A stretch of DNA of 32,015 bases from the NCBI GenBank assembly GCA_947170435.1, contig CAMVTO010000027.1, forward strand, positions 1 through 32,015. Reading direction: 5' to 3'. Source of the stretch: an uncultured Clostridia bacterium. GTDB lineage: Bacteria > Bacillota > Clostridia > Oscillospirales > Oscillospiraceae. The notes below the pieces were generated by a model, which ran no database searches, was not told the origin of the DNA, and saw nothing but the letters and a program-made list of their open reading frames with translations. This document shows, piece after piece, positions 14,813 through 23,174 of the stretch (position 1 is its first letter; the number at the start of each line of letters is the position of its first letter). The position numbers and the translations under genes are program-made.

Positions 14813-15841
14813 ATGCCTAAAATTGTCACCTTCGGCGAGATCATGATCCGCCTTCAGCCCTATAACTATGAGCGCTTTGTGCAGGCCGACCACCTGGAGT
14901 TCAGCTTCGGCGGCGGCGAGGCGAACGTTGCCGTGTCCCTGGCCAACTATGGCATGGACGCCGCGTACGTCACCAAGCTTCCGGCGCACGCCATCGGTCA
15001 GTGCGCGGTCAACAGCCTGCGCCGCTACGGCGTGGACACCAGCATGATCGTCCGCGGCGGCGACCGTGTGGGCATCTACTTCAACGAGAAGGGCGCGAGC
15101 CAGCGCGGCAGCGTCTGCATCTATGACCGCGCCCACAGCGCGATTCAGGAAGCTACCACCGCCGACTTCGACTGGGACAAGATCTTCGAGGGTGTGGATT
15201 GGTTCCACTTCACCGGCATCACCCCGGCGCTCGGCCCCAACGTCGTTGAGATCTGCAAGGAAGCCTGCAAGGCCGCTAAGGCGCACGGCGTGAAGATCAG
15301 CTGCGACCTGAACTACCGCGGCAAGCTGTGGACCCGCCAGGAGGCCCGTGCGGCGATGACCGACCTGTGCCAGTATGTCGACGTGTGCATCTCCAACGAG
15401 GAGGACGCCAAGGACGTGTTCGGCATCGAGGCAGAGGCGACCGACATCTACGCCGGCGAGATCAACCGCGAGGGCTACAAGTCCGTCGCCAAGCAGCTCG
15501 CCGACAAGTTCGGCTTTGAGAAGGTCGCCATCACGCTCCGCGAGAGCCACAGCGCCAGCGACAACGGCTGGAGCGCCATGCTCTACGACGTCAAGAGCGG
15601 CGAGTATTGCTTCTCCAAGAAGTATGAGCTGCGCATCATCGACCGCGTGGGCGGCGGCGACAGCTTCGGCGGCGGTCTGATCTACGCGCTGCTCTCCGGC
15701 AAGTCCACGCAGGAAGCCGTGGAGTTTGCCGTGGCAGCGTCCGCGCTCAAGCACTCCATCGAGGGCGACTACAACATGGTGACCCTCGCTGAGGTCGAGA
15801 AGCTCGCCGGCGGCGACGGCTCCGGCCGCATCCAGCGCTAA
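14813..15841 (+). CDS. kdgK: 2-keto-3-deoxygluconate kinase (PfkB family)
   Basis: KdgK phosphorylates 2-keto-3-deoxygluconate (KDG) to KDPG, the aldolase substrate encoded just upstream. The 342-residue protein has the PfkB N-terminal signature (SFGGGEANVAVSLANYG, 31-47) and the C-terminal ATP/anion-hole motif DRVGGGDSFGGG (277-288) with catalytic base Asp283. The opening MPKIVTFGEIMIRLQP and the WFHFTGITPAL segment (130-140) are typical of KDG kinases. AAGGAG lies 8 bases before the ATG, and a structured RNA occupies the leader. A second PfkB kinase starts only 4 bases after its stop, so which of the two carries the main KDG kinase activity cannot be told from sequence alone. Confidence 0.92.
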   Translation: MPKIVTFGEIMIRLQPYNYERFVQADHLEFSFGGGEANVAVSLANYGMDAAYVTKLPAHAIGQCAVNSLRRYGVDTSMIVRGGDRVGIYFNEKGASQRGSVCIYDRAHSAIQEATTADFDWDKIFEGVDWFHFTGITPALGPNVVEICKEACKAAKAHGVKISCDLNYRGKLWTRQEARAAMTDLCQYVDVCISNEEDAKDVFGIEAEATDIYAGEINREGYKSVAKQLADKFGFEKVAITLRESHSASDNGWSAMLYDVKSGEYCFSKKYELRIIDRVGGGDSFGGGLIYALLSGKSTQEAVEFAVAASALKHSIEGDYNMVTLAEVEKLAGGDGSGRIQR

Positions 15842-15845
15842 GACA

Positions 15846-16931
15846 ATGGAACACGCCAATCCGTTACTCAGCGGCAAGAGCGGGCAAAAGTTCATCACCT
15901 TCGGTGAGATCATGCTTCGCCTGACCCCGCCGGACTATGGCAAGATCCGCGTTGCGACCAACTTCGAGGCCAGCTACGGCGGCAGTGAGGCGAATATTGC
16001 GTTGGCATTGGCGAACCTCGGTGTGGACAGCACGTTCTTCACCGTCGTGCCGAACAACTCTCTGGGCAAGAGCGCGGTGCGCATGCTGCGCAGCAACGAT
16101 GTGCATTGCACGCCCGTGATTCTCAGCACACCGGAGGAGACGCCGACGCACCGCCTTGGCACCTACTACTTGGAGACGGGCTACGGCATCCGTCCCAGCA
16201 AGGTCACCTATGACCGCAAGCACAGCGCCATCACGGAGTATGACTTCGGCAAGGTGGATCTCGACTGGCTGCTGGACGGCTTTGACTGGCTGCATTTGAG
16301 CGGTATCACGCCGGCGCTGTCTCCGAGCTGCGGCGACTTTATCCTGGCCTGTCTCCAAAAGGCAAAGGAGAAGGGGTTGACCGTCAGCTTCGACGGCAAC
16401 TTCCGCTCCACGCTCTGGACGTGGGATGAGGCGCGGGACTTCTGCACGCAGTGCCTTCCCTATGTGGACGTGCTGCTGGGCATCGAGCCGTATCATCTGT
16501 GGAAGGACGAGAACGACCATGCCAAGGGCGACTGGAAGGACGGCGTGCCGCTCCAGCCCAGCTATGAGCAGCAGGACGAGGTGTTTCAGCACTTCGTGGA
16601 GCGCTATCCGAATCTCAAGTGCCTTGCGCGCCATGTGCGCTACGCCCACACGGGCAGTGAGAACAGTCTCATGGCGTACATGTGGTATCAGGGCCACACG
16701 TTCGAGAGCAAGCTGTTCACCTTCAACATCCTCGACCGCGTGGGCGGCGGCGACGCGTTCGCCAGCGGCCTCATCTACGCGATGATGCACGGCTACAAGC
16801 CCATGGATATGGTGAACTTCGCCGTGGCGAGCAGCGTCATCAAGCACACGATCCACGGCGACGGCAACATCATCGACGACGCCGAGACCATCCGCAACCT
16901 GATGAACATGAATTACGACATAAAGAGGTAG
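15846..16931 (+). CDS. Second PfkB-family sugar kinase, KDG kinase-like
   Basis: A 361-residue PfkB kinase adjacent to kdgK. It shares the KDG-kinase-like start (KFITFGEIMLRLTPPDYG, 15-32), the GGSEANIALALANLG motif (45-59), LSGITPALSP (151-160) and DRVGGGDAFASG (297-308) with catalytic Asp303. Differences from the first copy include a 14-residue N-terminal extension, ADAF in place of DSFG after the Asp, and a charged insert around GIEPYHLWKDENDHAKGDW (212-230). No Shine-Dalgarno run precedes the ATG, 4 bases after the kdgK stop, so it probably depends on translational coupling. It may be a true duplicate for KDG, or use a related keto-acid or keto-sugar such as tagaturonate or fructuronate derivatives; sequence does not decide this. 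Confidence 0.88.
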   Translation: MEHANPLLSGKSGQKFITFGEIMLRLTPPDYGKIRVATNFEASYGGSEANIALALANLGVDSTFFTVVPNNSLGKSAVRMLRSNDVHCTPVILSTPEETPTHRLGTYYLETGYGIRPSKVTYDRKHSAITEYDFGKVDLDWLLDGFDWLHLSGITPALSPSCGDFILACLQKAKEKGLTVSFDGNFRSTLWTWDEARDFCTQCLPYVDVLLGIEPYHLWKDENDHAKGDWKDGVPLQPSYEQQDEVFQHFVERYPNLKCLARHVRYAHTGSENSLMAYMWYQGHTFESKLFTFNILDRVGGGDAFASGLIYAMMHGYKPMDMVNFAVASSVIKHTIHGDGNIIDDAETIRNLMNMNYDIKR

Positions 16932-16935
16932 TTAC

Positions 16936-18369
16936 ATGAAACCATTTATGGACAAGGATTTCCTGCTGGAAACCGAGACCGCGAAGCATTTGTTCCATGA
17001 CTATTCGGAGCATCAGCCGCTGGTCGACTATCATTGCCACATCTCGCCCCGCGAGATCTACGAAAACCGCCGCTTCAACAACCTCGTGGAGGTTTGGCTC
17101 GGCGGTCAGAACCCGGACGGCAGCTATTTCGGCGACCATTACAAGTGGCGCGTGATGCGCTCCAATGGCGTCGCCGAGGAATATGTCACCGGCAACAAGC
17201 CCGCCTTCGAGCGCTTTGAGAAGTTTGTCGAGGCGCTGCAGCTCGCCATCGGCAACCCGATGTACCATTGGTGCAACCTTGAGCTGCGCCAGTTCTTCGG
17301 CTACGATAAGCCCCTGACGCCGGAGAACGCCAAGGAATGTTGGGATTTCTGCAACGACAAGCTGCAAAATGACCCGTCGCTCACCGTGCGCGGCATCATC
17401 GAGAAGGCAAACGTCGCCATGGTCGGCACGACCGACGACCCCATCGACAGCCTGGAGTGGCACGAGAAGATTGCCGCTGACCCGACCATCAAGGTCAAGG
17501 TCTGCCCGTCCTTCCGCCCGGACAAGGCGATCAACATCAATAAGCCCGGCTTTGTCGAGTACATCGGCAAGCTCGCCAAGAGCGTCGGCAAGGACAAGCT
17601 CAGCACCGTCGGCGAGGTCTGCGACGCGCTGATCGAGCGTCTGGAGTTCTTTGCGAAGATGGGCTGCCGCGCCAGCGACCACGGCCTTGACTATATCCCG
17701 TACCGACCCGCGTCCGCGGAGCAGGTCAACGCGGTGTACGCCAAGGTGATGAAAGGCCAGGAGATCACCGTAGAAGAGGCGGAGGAGTATCAGACTGCCA
17801 TCCTCATGTGCTTAGGCCGCGTGTATCACCGCCTGAACATCGCGATGCAGCTGCACTATTCCTGCTACCGCAACGCCAACGAGCGCATGTATGAGAAGCT
17901 CGGCCCCGATACCGGCTTCGACATGATCGCCCAGACCACCTGCGGCATTCAGATCGCGCAGTTCCTCTCTGCGCTCGACAAGACCGGCGAGTGCCCCAAG
18001 ACCATTCTCTACTCCCTCAACGGTGTGGATAACGATATGCTGGGTACGATGCTCGGCTGCTTCCAGGGCACCGAGGTACCGGGCAAGATCCAGCTCGGCA
18101 GCGCGTGGTGGTTCATGGACACCAAGAGCGGCATGGAGAACCAGATGCGCTCTCTTGCCAACCTTGGCCTGATCGGCAACTTTGTCGGCATGCTGACCGA
18201 CTCCCGCTCGTTCCTGAGCTATGCCCGTCACGACTACTTCCGCCGCATTTTCTGCAACCTCGTGGGCAACTGGGTGGAGAACGGCGAGTATCCCGCAAAC
18301 GACGCCGCGCTCCGCCGCATCGTCGAGGGCGTGAGCTACACCAACGCCGCGCGTTATTTTGGACTGTAA
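16936..18369 (+). CDS. uxaC: Uronate isomerase (glucuronate/galacturonate isomerase)
   Basis: UxaC isomerises D-galacturonate to tagaturonate (and D-glucuronate to fructuronate), the entry step for saturated pectin monomers. The 477-residue protein fits the family (about 470). It belongs to the amidohydrolase superfamily: the metal-binding HCH motif is His33-Cys-His35 in LVDYHCHISPREI, followed by NLVEVWLGGQNPDG and, at the C-terminal side, SLNGVDND and LTDSRSFLSYARHDYFRRI. It starts 4 bases after the second kinase, with GAGGT as ribosome site, and leads into uxaB, the next enzyme. Cytoplasmic, no signal peptide. Nothing appears truncated. Confidence 0.97.
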   Translation: MKPFMDKDFLLETETAKHLFHDYSEHQPLVDYHCHISPREIYENRRFNNLVEVWLGGQNPDGSYFGDHYKWRVMRSNGVAEEYVTGNKPAFERFEKFVEALQLAIGNPMYHWCNLELRQFFGYDKPLTPENAKECWDFCNDKLQNDPSLTVRGIIEKANVAMVGTTDDPIDSLEWHEKIAADPTIKVKVCPSFRPDKAININKPGFVEYIGKLAKSVGKDKLSTVGEVCDALIERLEFFAKMGCRASDHGLDYIPYRPASAEQVNAVYAKVMKGQEITVEEAEEYQTAILMCLGRVYHRLNIAMQLHYSCYRNANERMYEKLGPDTGFDMIAQTTCGIQIAQFLSALDKTGECPKTILYSLNGVDNDMLGTMLGCFQGTEVPGKIQLGSAWWFMDTKSGMENQMRSLANLGLIGNFVGMLTDSRSFLSYARHDYFRRIFCNLVGNWVENGEYPANDAALRRIVEGVSYTNAARYFGL

Positions 18370-18394
18370 TTTGGATATAAAGGAGAACAACATC

Positions 18395-19870
18395 ATGGAA
18401 AAATTATGCTACAAGACTCTGGAAGCGCAGGGCTACGACGGGTATCTGCTCAAGGATGCTCCGGTGCGCGTGCTGCAGTTCGGCGAGGGCAACTTCCTGC
18501 GTGCGTTTGTCGATTACTTTATCGATATGATGAACGAGAAGGCAGGCTTCGACGCCAAGGTCGTGCTGACCCAACCCATCGCTCCGGGCCTCGCCCCGAT
18601 GATCAATGAGCAGGAAGGACTCTACACGCTGTTTCTCCGCGGCCGTGAGAACGGTCAGCAGGTCAACAAGAAGCGCGTGATCTCCTGCGTCAAGAGCTGC
18701 AACAACCCTTATGAGGACTATCAGGGCCTGCTGGACAACGCCAAGAATCCCGATCTCCGCTTCCTCGTCTCCAACACCACCGAAGCGGGCATCGTGTTTG
18801 ACCCGAACTGCAAGTTCGACGATACGCCCCCCAGCAGCTTCCCCGGCAAGCTGACCGTGTTTCTGCACGAGCGCTGGAAAACCGGCTTCAAGGGCTTCGT
18901 GATCCTCTCCTGCGAGCTGATCGACCACAACGGCGACGAGCTCAAGCGTTGCGTGAAGGAGTACATCAAGCTCTGGAAGCTCGAGGATGAGTTTGCCGCG
19001 TGGGTCGAGAAGGAGAACGTCTTCTGCTCCACGCTGGTCGACCGCATCGTCACGGGCTATCCCCGCAAGGAAGCCGAGCAGATCTGCAAGGAGCTGGGCT
19101 ATCAGGACAACATCATCGACACTGCCGAGGTCTTTGGCTTCTGGGTCATCGAGGGTCCGCAGTGGATCAAGGATGAGTTCCCGTTTGAGAAAGCTGGGCT
19201 GCCCATCATCGTTGTCGATGACCACACGCCATATAAGCAGCGCAAGGTGCGCATCCTCAACGGCGCGCACACATCTATGGTACTCGGCGCTTATCTCGCG
19301 GGCAAGAACATTGTGCGCGAGTGCATGGAGGATGAGACGATCCGCGACTTCATGAACAAGACCATCTTCGACGAGGTCATTCCGACCCTTGATCTGCCGA
19401 AGGATGAGCTGACCGAGTTTGCGGGCTCTGTTATCGACCGCTTCAACAACCCCTACATCGACCACCAGCTGCTTGACATCTCGCTCAACTCCACCGCCAA
19501 GTGGAAGGCGCGCGTCATGCCCAGCCTGACCGAGTTCTACAAGCGCCAGGGCAAGCTGCCCAAGTGCATCACCTTCTCGTTCGCGGCGTATATCGCGTTC
19601 TATCACACCGCCAAGGAGAAGGGCGAGAACTGCCTCGTCGGCAAGCGCGGCGACGGCACCTACAACATCAAGGACGACGATTGGACACTGGACTTCTATC
19701 TGGAGCACAAAAACGACGACGCCAAGGCCATCGCTCACGCGGTCGTGAACAACGAGCGCATGTGGGGCGACACACTCGCGAAGCTCCCCGGCTTCGAGGA
19801 TGCGGTTGTCGCGGCGCTGGAGCGCATTGAGGCCGTCGGTATGTACGAGGCCATGAAGGAGTGCCTGTAA
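18395..19870 (+). CDS. uxaB: Tagaturonate reductase (altronate oxidoreductase)
   Basis: UxaB reduces tagaturonate to D-altronate with NADH. The 491-residue protein is of the polyol/mannitol dehydrogenase superfamily. The cofactor region VLQFGEGNFLRAFVDYF (26-42) and the active-site segment KQRKVRILNGAH (281-292) are the UxaB/mannitol dehydrogenase hallmarks, with Asn289 and His292 in the conserved positions. ATG 18395 is chosen because AAGGAG is just upstream; an in-frame start at 18359 would lie inside uxaC. UxuB (fructuronate reductase) is related, but the FGEGNFLRAF start and the neighbours uxaC and uxaA favour UxaB. A hairpin separates it from uxaA. Confidence 0.95.
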   Translation: MEKLCYKTLEAQGYDGYLLKDAPVRVLQFGEGNFLRAFVDYFIDMMNEKAGFDAKVVLTQPIAPGLAPMINEQEGLYTLFLRGRENGQQVNKKRVISCVKSCNNPYEDYQGLLDNAKNPDLRFLVSNTTEAGIVFDPNCKFDDTPPSSFPGKLTVFLHERWKTGFKGFVILSCELIDHNGDELKRCVKEYIKLWKLEDEFAAWVEKENVFCSTLVDRIVTGYPRKEAEQICKELGYQDNIIDTAEVFGFWVIEGPQWIKDEFPFEKAGLPIIVVDDHTPYKQRKVRILNGAHTSMVLGAYLAGKNIVRECMEDETIRDFMNKTIFDEVIPTLDLPKDELTEFAGSVIDRFNNPYIDHQLLDISLNSTAKWKARVMPSLTEFYKRQGKLPKCITFSFAAYIAFYHTAKEKGENCLVGKRGDGTYNIKDDDWTLDFYLEHKNDDAKAIAHAVVNNERMWGDTLAKLPGFEDAVVAALERIEAVGMYEAMKECL

Positions 19871-19881
19871 AATAAAAACGA

Positions 19882-19910
19882 ACAGGGACGGGCCGTCTGC
19901 CCGCCCCTGT
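19882..19910 (+). other. Intergenic hairpin between uxaB and uxaA
   Basis: Arms 19882-19893 and 19899-19910 pair at 11 of 12 positions (one A-C mismatch on the + strand, a wobble on the other strand), loop CGTCT. No U-tract follows, and the uxaA ribosome site AAGGGAGA begins 7 bases later. Confidence 0.5.
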
Positions 19911-19929
19911 CCTGTAAGGGAGAATGCTT

Positions 19930-21408
19930 ATGAAACTCATCAAGATCCATCCGACGGACAACGTTGCCGTTGCGCTGGAGGACATCAACAAGGGCGAAGC
20001 GTTGAACGTCGATGGCGTGAGCGTCACCGCTGCCGAGAACATCGCCCGCGGTCACAAGTTCGCGCTGACGGCCATCGCCAAGGACGCACCCATCGTCAAG
20101 TACGGCAACCCCATCGGACTAGCCAAGGAGGACATCGCACCGGGACAGTGGGTACACGTCCATAACGTCCGCACCGGACTCTCTGAGACCGCGGACTATG
20201 TCTACGACCACAAGACCTATCCGCTGCCGCAGGTCGCGCCCCGCACCTTTGAGGGCTATCGGCGTGCCGATGGCCGCGCCGCCGTGCGCAACGAGCTGTG
20301 GATCATCCCCACAGTCGGCTGCGTCAACAACGTTGCCGCGGCGCTGGTGCGGGAGAATCAGGATCTCGTGCAGGGCAGCATCGACGGGCTTTACTACTAC
20401 GGCCATCCCTTCGGATGCAGCCAGATGGGCGACGACCATGCCCAGACCCGTAAGCTGTTGGCGGCGCTGGTGCGCCACCCGAATGCCGGCGGCGTGCTGG
20501 TGCTGTCGCTGGGCTGCGAGAACCTGACGCAGGAGCAGTTCAAGGCGGAGCTGGGCGAGTGGGACGACAATCGCGTCAAGTTCCTCGTCTGCCAGCAGGT
20601 GGAGGACGAGATCGAGGCAGGCTCCGCGCTGCTGCGTGAGCTGGCCGAGTACGCCGGTCAGTTTAAGCGCGAGACCCTGCCCGCCAGTGAGCTGGTGGTC
20701 GGCTTGAAGTGCGGCGGCTCCGACGGGCTTTCGGGCATCACCGCGAACCCGACTGTCGGCCGCTTCTCTGACCGTCTGGTGGCGCTGGGCGGTTCCACGG
20801 TGCTCACCGAGGTGCCGGAGATGTTCGGCGCGGAGAACATTCTGTTCTCCCGCTGCGAGAACAAAGCGGTGTTTGACCGCGCTGTGAAGATGGTCAACGG
20901 CTTTAAGGAGTATTACGTCAGCCACGATCAGGTGGTGTACGAAAATCCCAGCCCCGGCAACAAGGCGGGCGGTATCACAACGCTCGAGGACAAGTCCTGC
21001 GGCTGCGTGCAAAAGGGCGGCAGCGCCCAGATCGTAGACGTGCTGGGCTACGCCGACGCGGTCAAGACCAAGGGCTTGAGCATCCTCAGCGCGCCGGGCA
21101 ACGACCTTGTTGCCTCCACGGCGCTGACCGCGGCGGGCGCGCATATCATCCTGTTCACCACGGGCCGCGGCACGCCTTTCGGCGCACCGGCGCCTACGGT
21201 GAAGATCTCCACCAATACGGCGCTCTATGAAAAGAAGGGCAACTGGATCGACTTCAACGCCGGGACGGTTGCCGAGGGCGAGAGCTTGGACGACGCGGGC
21301 GACCGCCTGCTGGACTATGTGCTGCGTGTGGCCTCCGGCGAGGAAACCAAGGCAGAGAAGCACGGCGCACGCGAAATCTCCATCTTCAAGGATGGCGTGG
21401 TGCTGTAA
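19930..21408 (+). CDS. uxaA: Altronate dehydratase
   Basis: UxaA dehydrates D-altronate to 2-keto-3-deoxygluconate, joining the galacturonate branch to the kduI/kduD branch. This 492-residue form has both parts of the family in one chain: an N-terminal SAF domain (about 1-80, ending PGQWVHVHNV) and a C-terminal catalytic domain from about 100 (FEGYRRADGRAAVRNELWII). Conserved blocks include TVGCVNN, GHPFGCSQMG, LKCGGSDGLSGITANP and KSCGCVQKGG, whose cysteines probably bind the metal. The start at 19930 is favoured over an ATG 6 bases earlier because the AAGGGAGA site is better spaced. Galactarate dehydratase is the nearest alternative but the operon argues for altronate. Confidence 0.96.
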   Translation: MKLIKIHPTDNVAVALEDINKGEALNVDGVSVTAAENIARGHKFALTAIAKDAPIVKYGNPIGLAKEDIAPGQWVHVHNVRTGLSETADYVYDHKTYPLPQVAPRTFEGYRRADGRAAVRNELWIIPTVGCVNNVAAALVRENQDLVQGSIDGLYYYGHPFGCSQMGDDHAQTRKLLAALVRHPNAGGVLVLSLGCENLTQEQFKAELGEWDDNRVKFLVCQQVEDEIEAGSALLRELAEYAGQFKRETLPASELVVGLKCGGSDGLSGITANPTVGRFSDRLVALGGSTVLTEVPEMFGAENILFSRCENKAVFDRAVKMVNGFKEYYVSHDQVVYENPSPGNKAGGITTLEDKSCGCVQKGGSAQIVDVLGYADAVKTKGLSILSAPGNDLVASTALTAAGAHIILFTTGRGTPFGAPAPTVKISTNTALYEKKGNWIDFNAGTVAEGESLDDAGDRLLDYVLRVASGEETKAEKHGAREISIFKDGVVL

Positions 21409-21426
21409 GACAAACCAAGAAAAGAC

Positions 21427-21464
21427 AACAGGAAACCCTCCCGTGCGGGAGGGTTTCCTGTTGA
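21427..21464 (-). terminator. Long perfect hairpin after uxaA; T-rich tail on the minus strand
   Basis: Arms 21427-21443 and 21448-21464 form a perfect 17-bp stem (loop GTGC). On the + strand the tail is ATCATGTG, so termination of uxaA would be inefficient. On the minus strand the stem is followed by TCTTTTCTTGG, closer to an intrinsic terminator. This fits a minus-strand transcript arriving from the small gene at 21511-21609. Confidence 0.55.
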
Positions 21465-21510
21465 TCATGTGAAAGCCATAAGGCTTGGATTTTCTTTGTG
21501 GTTCGCTGTC

Positions 21511-21609
21511 TTACAGAACGGCAAAGGGCAAAGTCCAGGAGTAGCAGATGAAATCTTTATCCTCAAGAAGATTGGGGAACTGCATCTCGCTCTCGTACAC
21601 TTCACTCAT
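21511..21609 (-). CDS. Possible 32-residue peptide, unknown
   Basis: I recognise no family. The case for a gene is its signals: a TTGCTT/TATGAT promoter 35-63 bases upstream, AAAGGA about 11 bases before the ATG, and a hairpin with a T-rich tail downstream, all on the minus strand. The peptide has an acidic N-terminal half with five Glu and one Asp, then a hydrophobic, aromatic C-terminus FICYSWTLPFAVL with one Cys. It has no signal peptide or membrane helix of usual length. The frame is open further upstream (to 21705), but that extension would cross the promoter and is unlikely. It lies divergent from a histidine kinase gene, so a regulatory or signalling peptide is one idea; a gene remnant or chance frame are equally possible. 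Confidence 0.35.
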   Translation of the reverse strand: MSEVYESEMQFPNLLEDKDFICYSWTLPFAVL

Positions 21610-21643
21610 GTGTATCGCTTCCTTTCTCGCTTGGATTGTCCAT

Positions 21644-21672
21644 ATCATAGTCCCAAATCCGGGAAAAAGCAA
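21644..21672 (-). promoter_or_regulatory. Candidate minus-strand promoter for the small peptide gene
   Basis: On the minus strand: TTGCTT (21667-21672), 17-base spacer, TATGAT (21644-21649; 5 of 6 matches to consensus). An overlapping TTGACT begins 4 bases upstream of TTGCTT, giving a less suitable spacer of 21-22 bases. Confidence 0.45.
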
Positions 21673-21690
21673 GTCAAAAACTAGATATAA

Positions 21691-21702
21691 TATACAAGTA
21701 TA
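21691..21702. promoter_or_regulatory. Inverted repeat, candidate operator
   Basis: TATAC-AA-GTATA is a perfect inverted repeat in the AT-rich junction, upstream of the small-peptide promoter and about 90 bases upstream of the kinase promoter. It shares TATACAAG with the motif inside the kdgA promoter (13643-13650), where it continues TTATA. Confidence 0.35.
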
Positions 21703-21795
21703 CATACTGAAATTTGTTCAATATTACCAAAAGAATGCGGAAAGGTACTCCGTTTTACGGATCTTGCCATAGAATCATAACCTGCAAAAATGCCC

Positions 21796-21823
21796 TTGCT
21801 TTTTTCTGGAGAGCGGCTATAAT
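21796..21823 (+). promoter_or_regulatory. Sigma-A promoter of the histidine kinase gene
   Basis: TTGCTT (21796-21801), 16-base spacer, perfect TATAAT (21818-21823). The kinase ATG lies 51 bases after the -10 box. Confidence 0.65.
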
Positions 21824-21874
21824 AATGAAAGATTATACTGTTTTTTGTGGATGAATTTTGCGCGGAGACCGAGT

Positions 21875-23167
21875 ATGGGAAACGAGATCCAGATGGTCGA
21901 CATCATCAATTTTTCAACGGGGATCGCCGGTGCGATGCTCATGCTCCTGGGATTGCTGCTCTCTGTCAGCAGCGAGTATATGGAGCGTTGGCTGCGCCGG
22001 TATTTTGTCATTTTCTTTTTGCTGATGACGGTCTACGTTGCTTCCGATCTGACCAGTCAGGCTGCGTCGCTTTTTTGGAACCCGATTTGGATCGGCGGCG
22101 CAAAGGGCGGATTGTTTTTGGAGTCGCTGGTTTCGTCGATGCTCCTGCCGCTCATCACGCATTTTCTGCTGTACTGTGCCGGCGCGGATTGGCGCAGGAG
22201 TCGAATCTTTTACAGCGTGCTGCTGGCCTGGGCGATATACGTTGTGCTGCTGATCGTGACACAGTTCACGACGGTGATCTACTACTATACCGAGGACGGC
22301 GCCTATCACCGCGGGCCGTGGTATCCCCTGCTGCTGGTGTTCCCGGTGGTGTCCATGCTGCTGAATCTGGCGGCGCTGATCACCCAGTGGAAGAATCTTT
22401 CGAGCAACGAGCGTACCGCGTTTCTCGCGTATCTCGTGCTTCCTACCGCCGGCATGGTGGTCCAGATGATCTACTTCGGACTCTATACGATCCTCTTTGG
22501 CACGGAGCTGGCGGGACTCACGATGTTTTTCTTCATCCTTCGCGGACAGGTGGAGGAGCGCGCCCAGCAGCAGATCAGTATTATGATGCTGCAAATGCGG
22601 CCGCATTTTATCTGCAATACGCTCACGAGCATCTACTATCTGTGCGGCACGGACGCGAAGAAGGCGCAGCGCGTGGTTGGCCGCTTTACCGACTATTTGC
22701 AGCGGAACTTCCGCACGGTGACGAAGATGGAGCCGGTTCCCTTTGCCGAGGAGCTGGAGCATACGCAAGCTTACCTTGAGGTGGAAACGGCGCGCTTTGA
22801 GGAACAGCTGTCCGTGAGCTTTGATCTGCCGGTGACAGACTTTTTACTGCCGGCGCTGACGCTTCAGCCCATTGTGGAGAACGCGGTCAAGTACGGCGTT
22901 CTGCCCGACCGCAACCCGCTGTCGATTGTTGTGCGCACGGCGCGGACAGAGAAGGGGGTCACAGTCACGGTGGAGGACACCGGCCCCGGCTATGCGCCGC
23001 TGGAGGACGATGAATCGCACATTGCCCTGCGCAACGTCCGCAAGCGCCTTGCCATGATGTGTGACGGCACGCTGGAGATTCTGCCGCGGGAGGGCGGCGG
23101 CACGATTGTGCGCGTTTTCTGCCCGCTGTCTGAAAATCAAACGTATTACAAAAACGATAGGAGCTGA
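21875..23167 (+). CDS. Membrane sensor histidine kinase, LytS/His_kinase type
   Basis: A 430-residue two-component sensor. Six to seven membrane helices fill residues 10-225 (about 10-32, 42-64, 83-103, 111-133, 150-172, 184-207, 210-224). The cytoplasmic part starts with a short coiled segment (EERAQQQISIMMLQ), then the His_kinase box MRPHFICNTL with phospho-acceptor His244. The ATPase domain has the N-box LQPIVENAVKYG (Asn336) and G1 box EDTGPGY. This PHF..N type is shared by LytS and peptide-sensing AgrC/ComD-like kinases. ATG 21875 is chosen because GGAG lies 8 bases before it; ATG 21851 has no ribosome site. No response regulator is adjacent: the next gene is a small unknown protein, then a terminator. 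Substrate or signal is unknown. Confidence 0.92.
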   Translation: MGNEIQMVDIINFSTGIAGAMLMLLGLLLSVSSEYMERWLRRYFVIFFLLMTVYVASDLTSQAASLFWNPIWIGGAKGGLFLESLVSSMLLPLITHFLLYCAGADWRRSRIFYSVLLAWAIYVVLLIVTQFTTVIYYYTEDGAYHRGPWYPLLLVFPVVSMLLNLAALITQWKNLSSNERTAFLAYLVLPTAGMVVQMIYFGLYTILFGTELAGLTMFFFILRGQVEERAQQQISIMMLQMRPHFICNTLTSIYYLCGTDAKKAQRVVGRFTDYLQRNFRTVTKMEPVPFAEELEHTQAYLEVETARFEEQLSVSFDLPVTDFLLPALTLQPIVENAVKYGVLPDRNPLSIVVRTARTEKGVTVTVEDTGPGYAPLEDDESHIALRNVRKRLAMMCDGTLEILPREGGGTIVRVFCPLSENQTYYKNDRS

Positions 23168-23174
23168 CCCCGAC

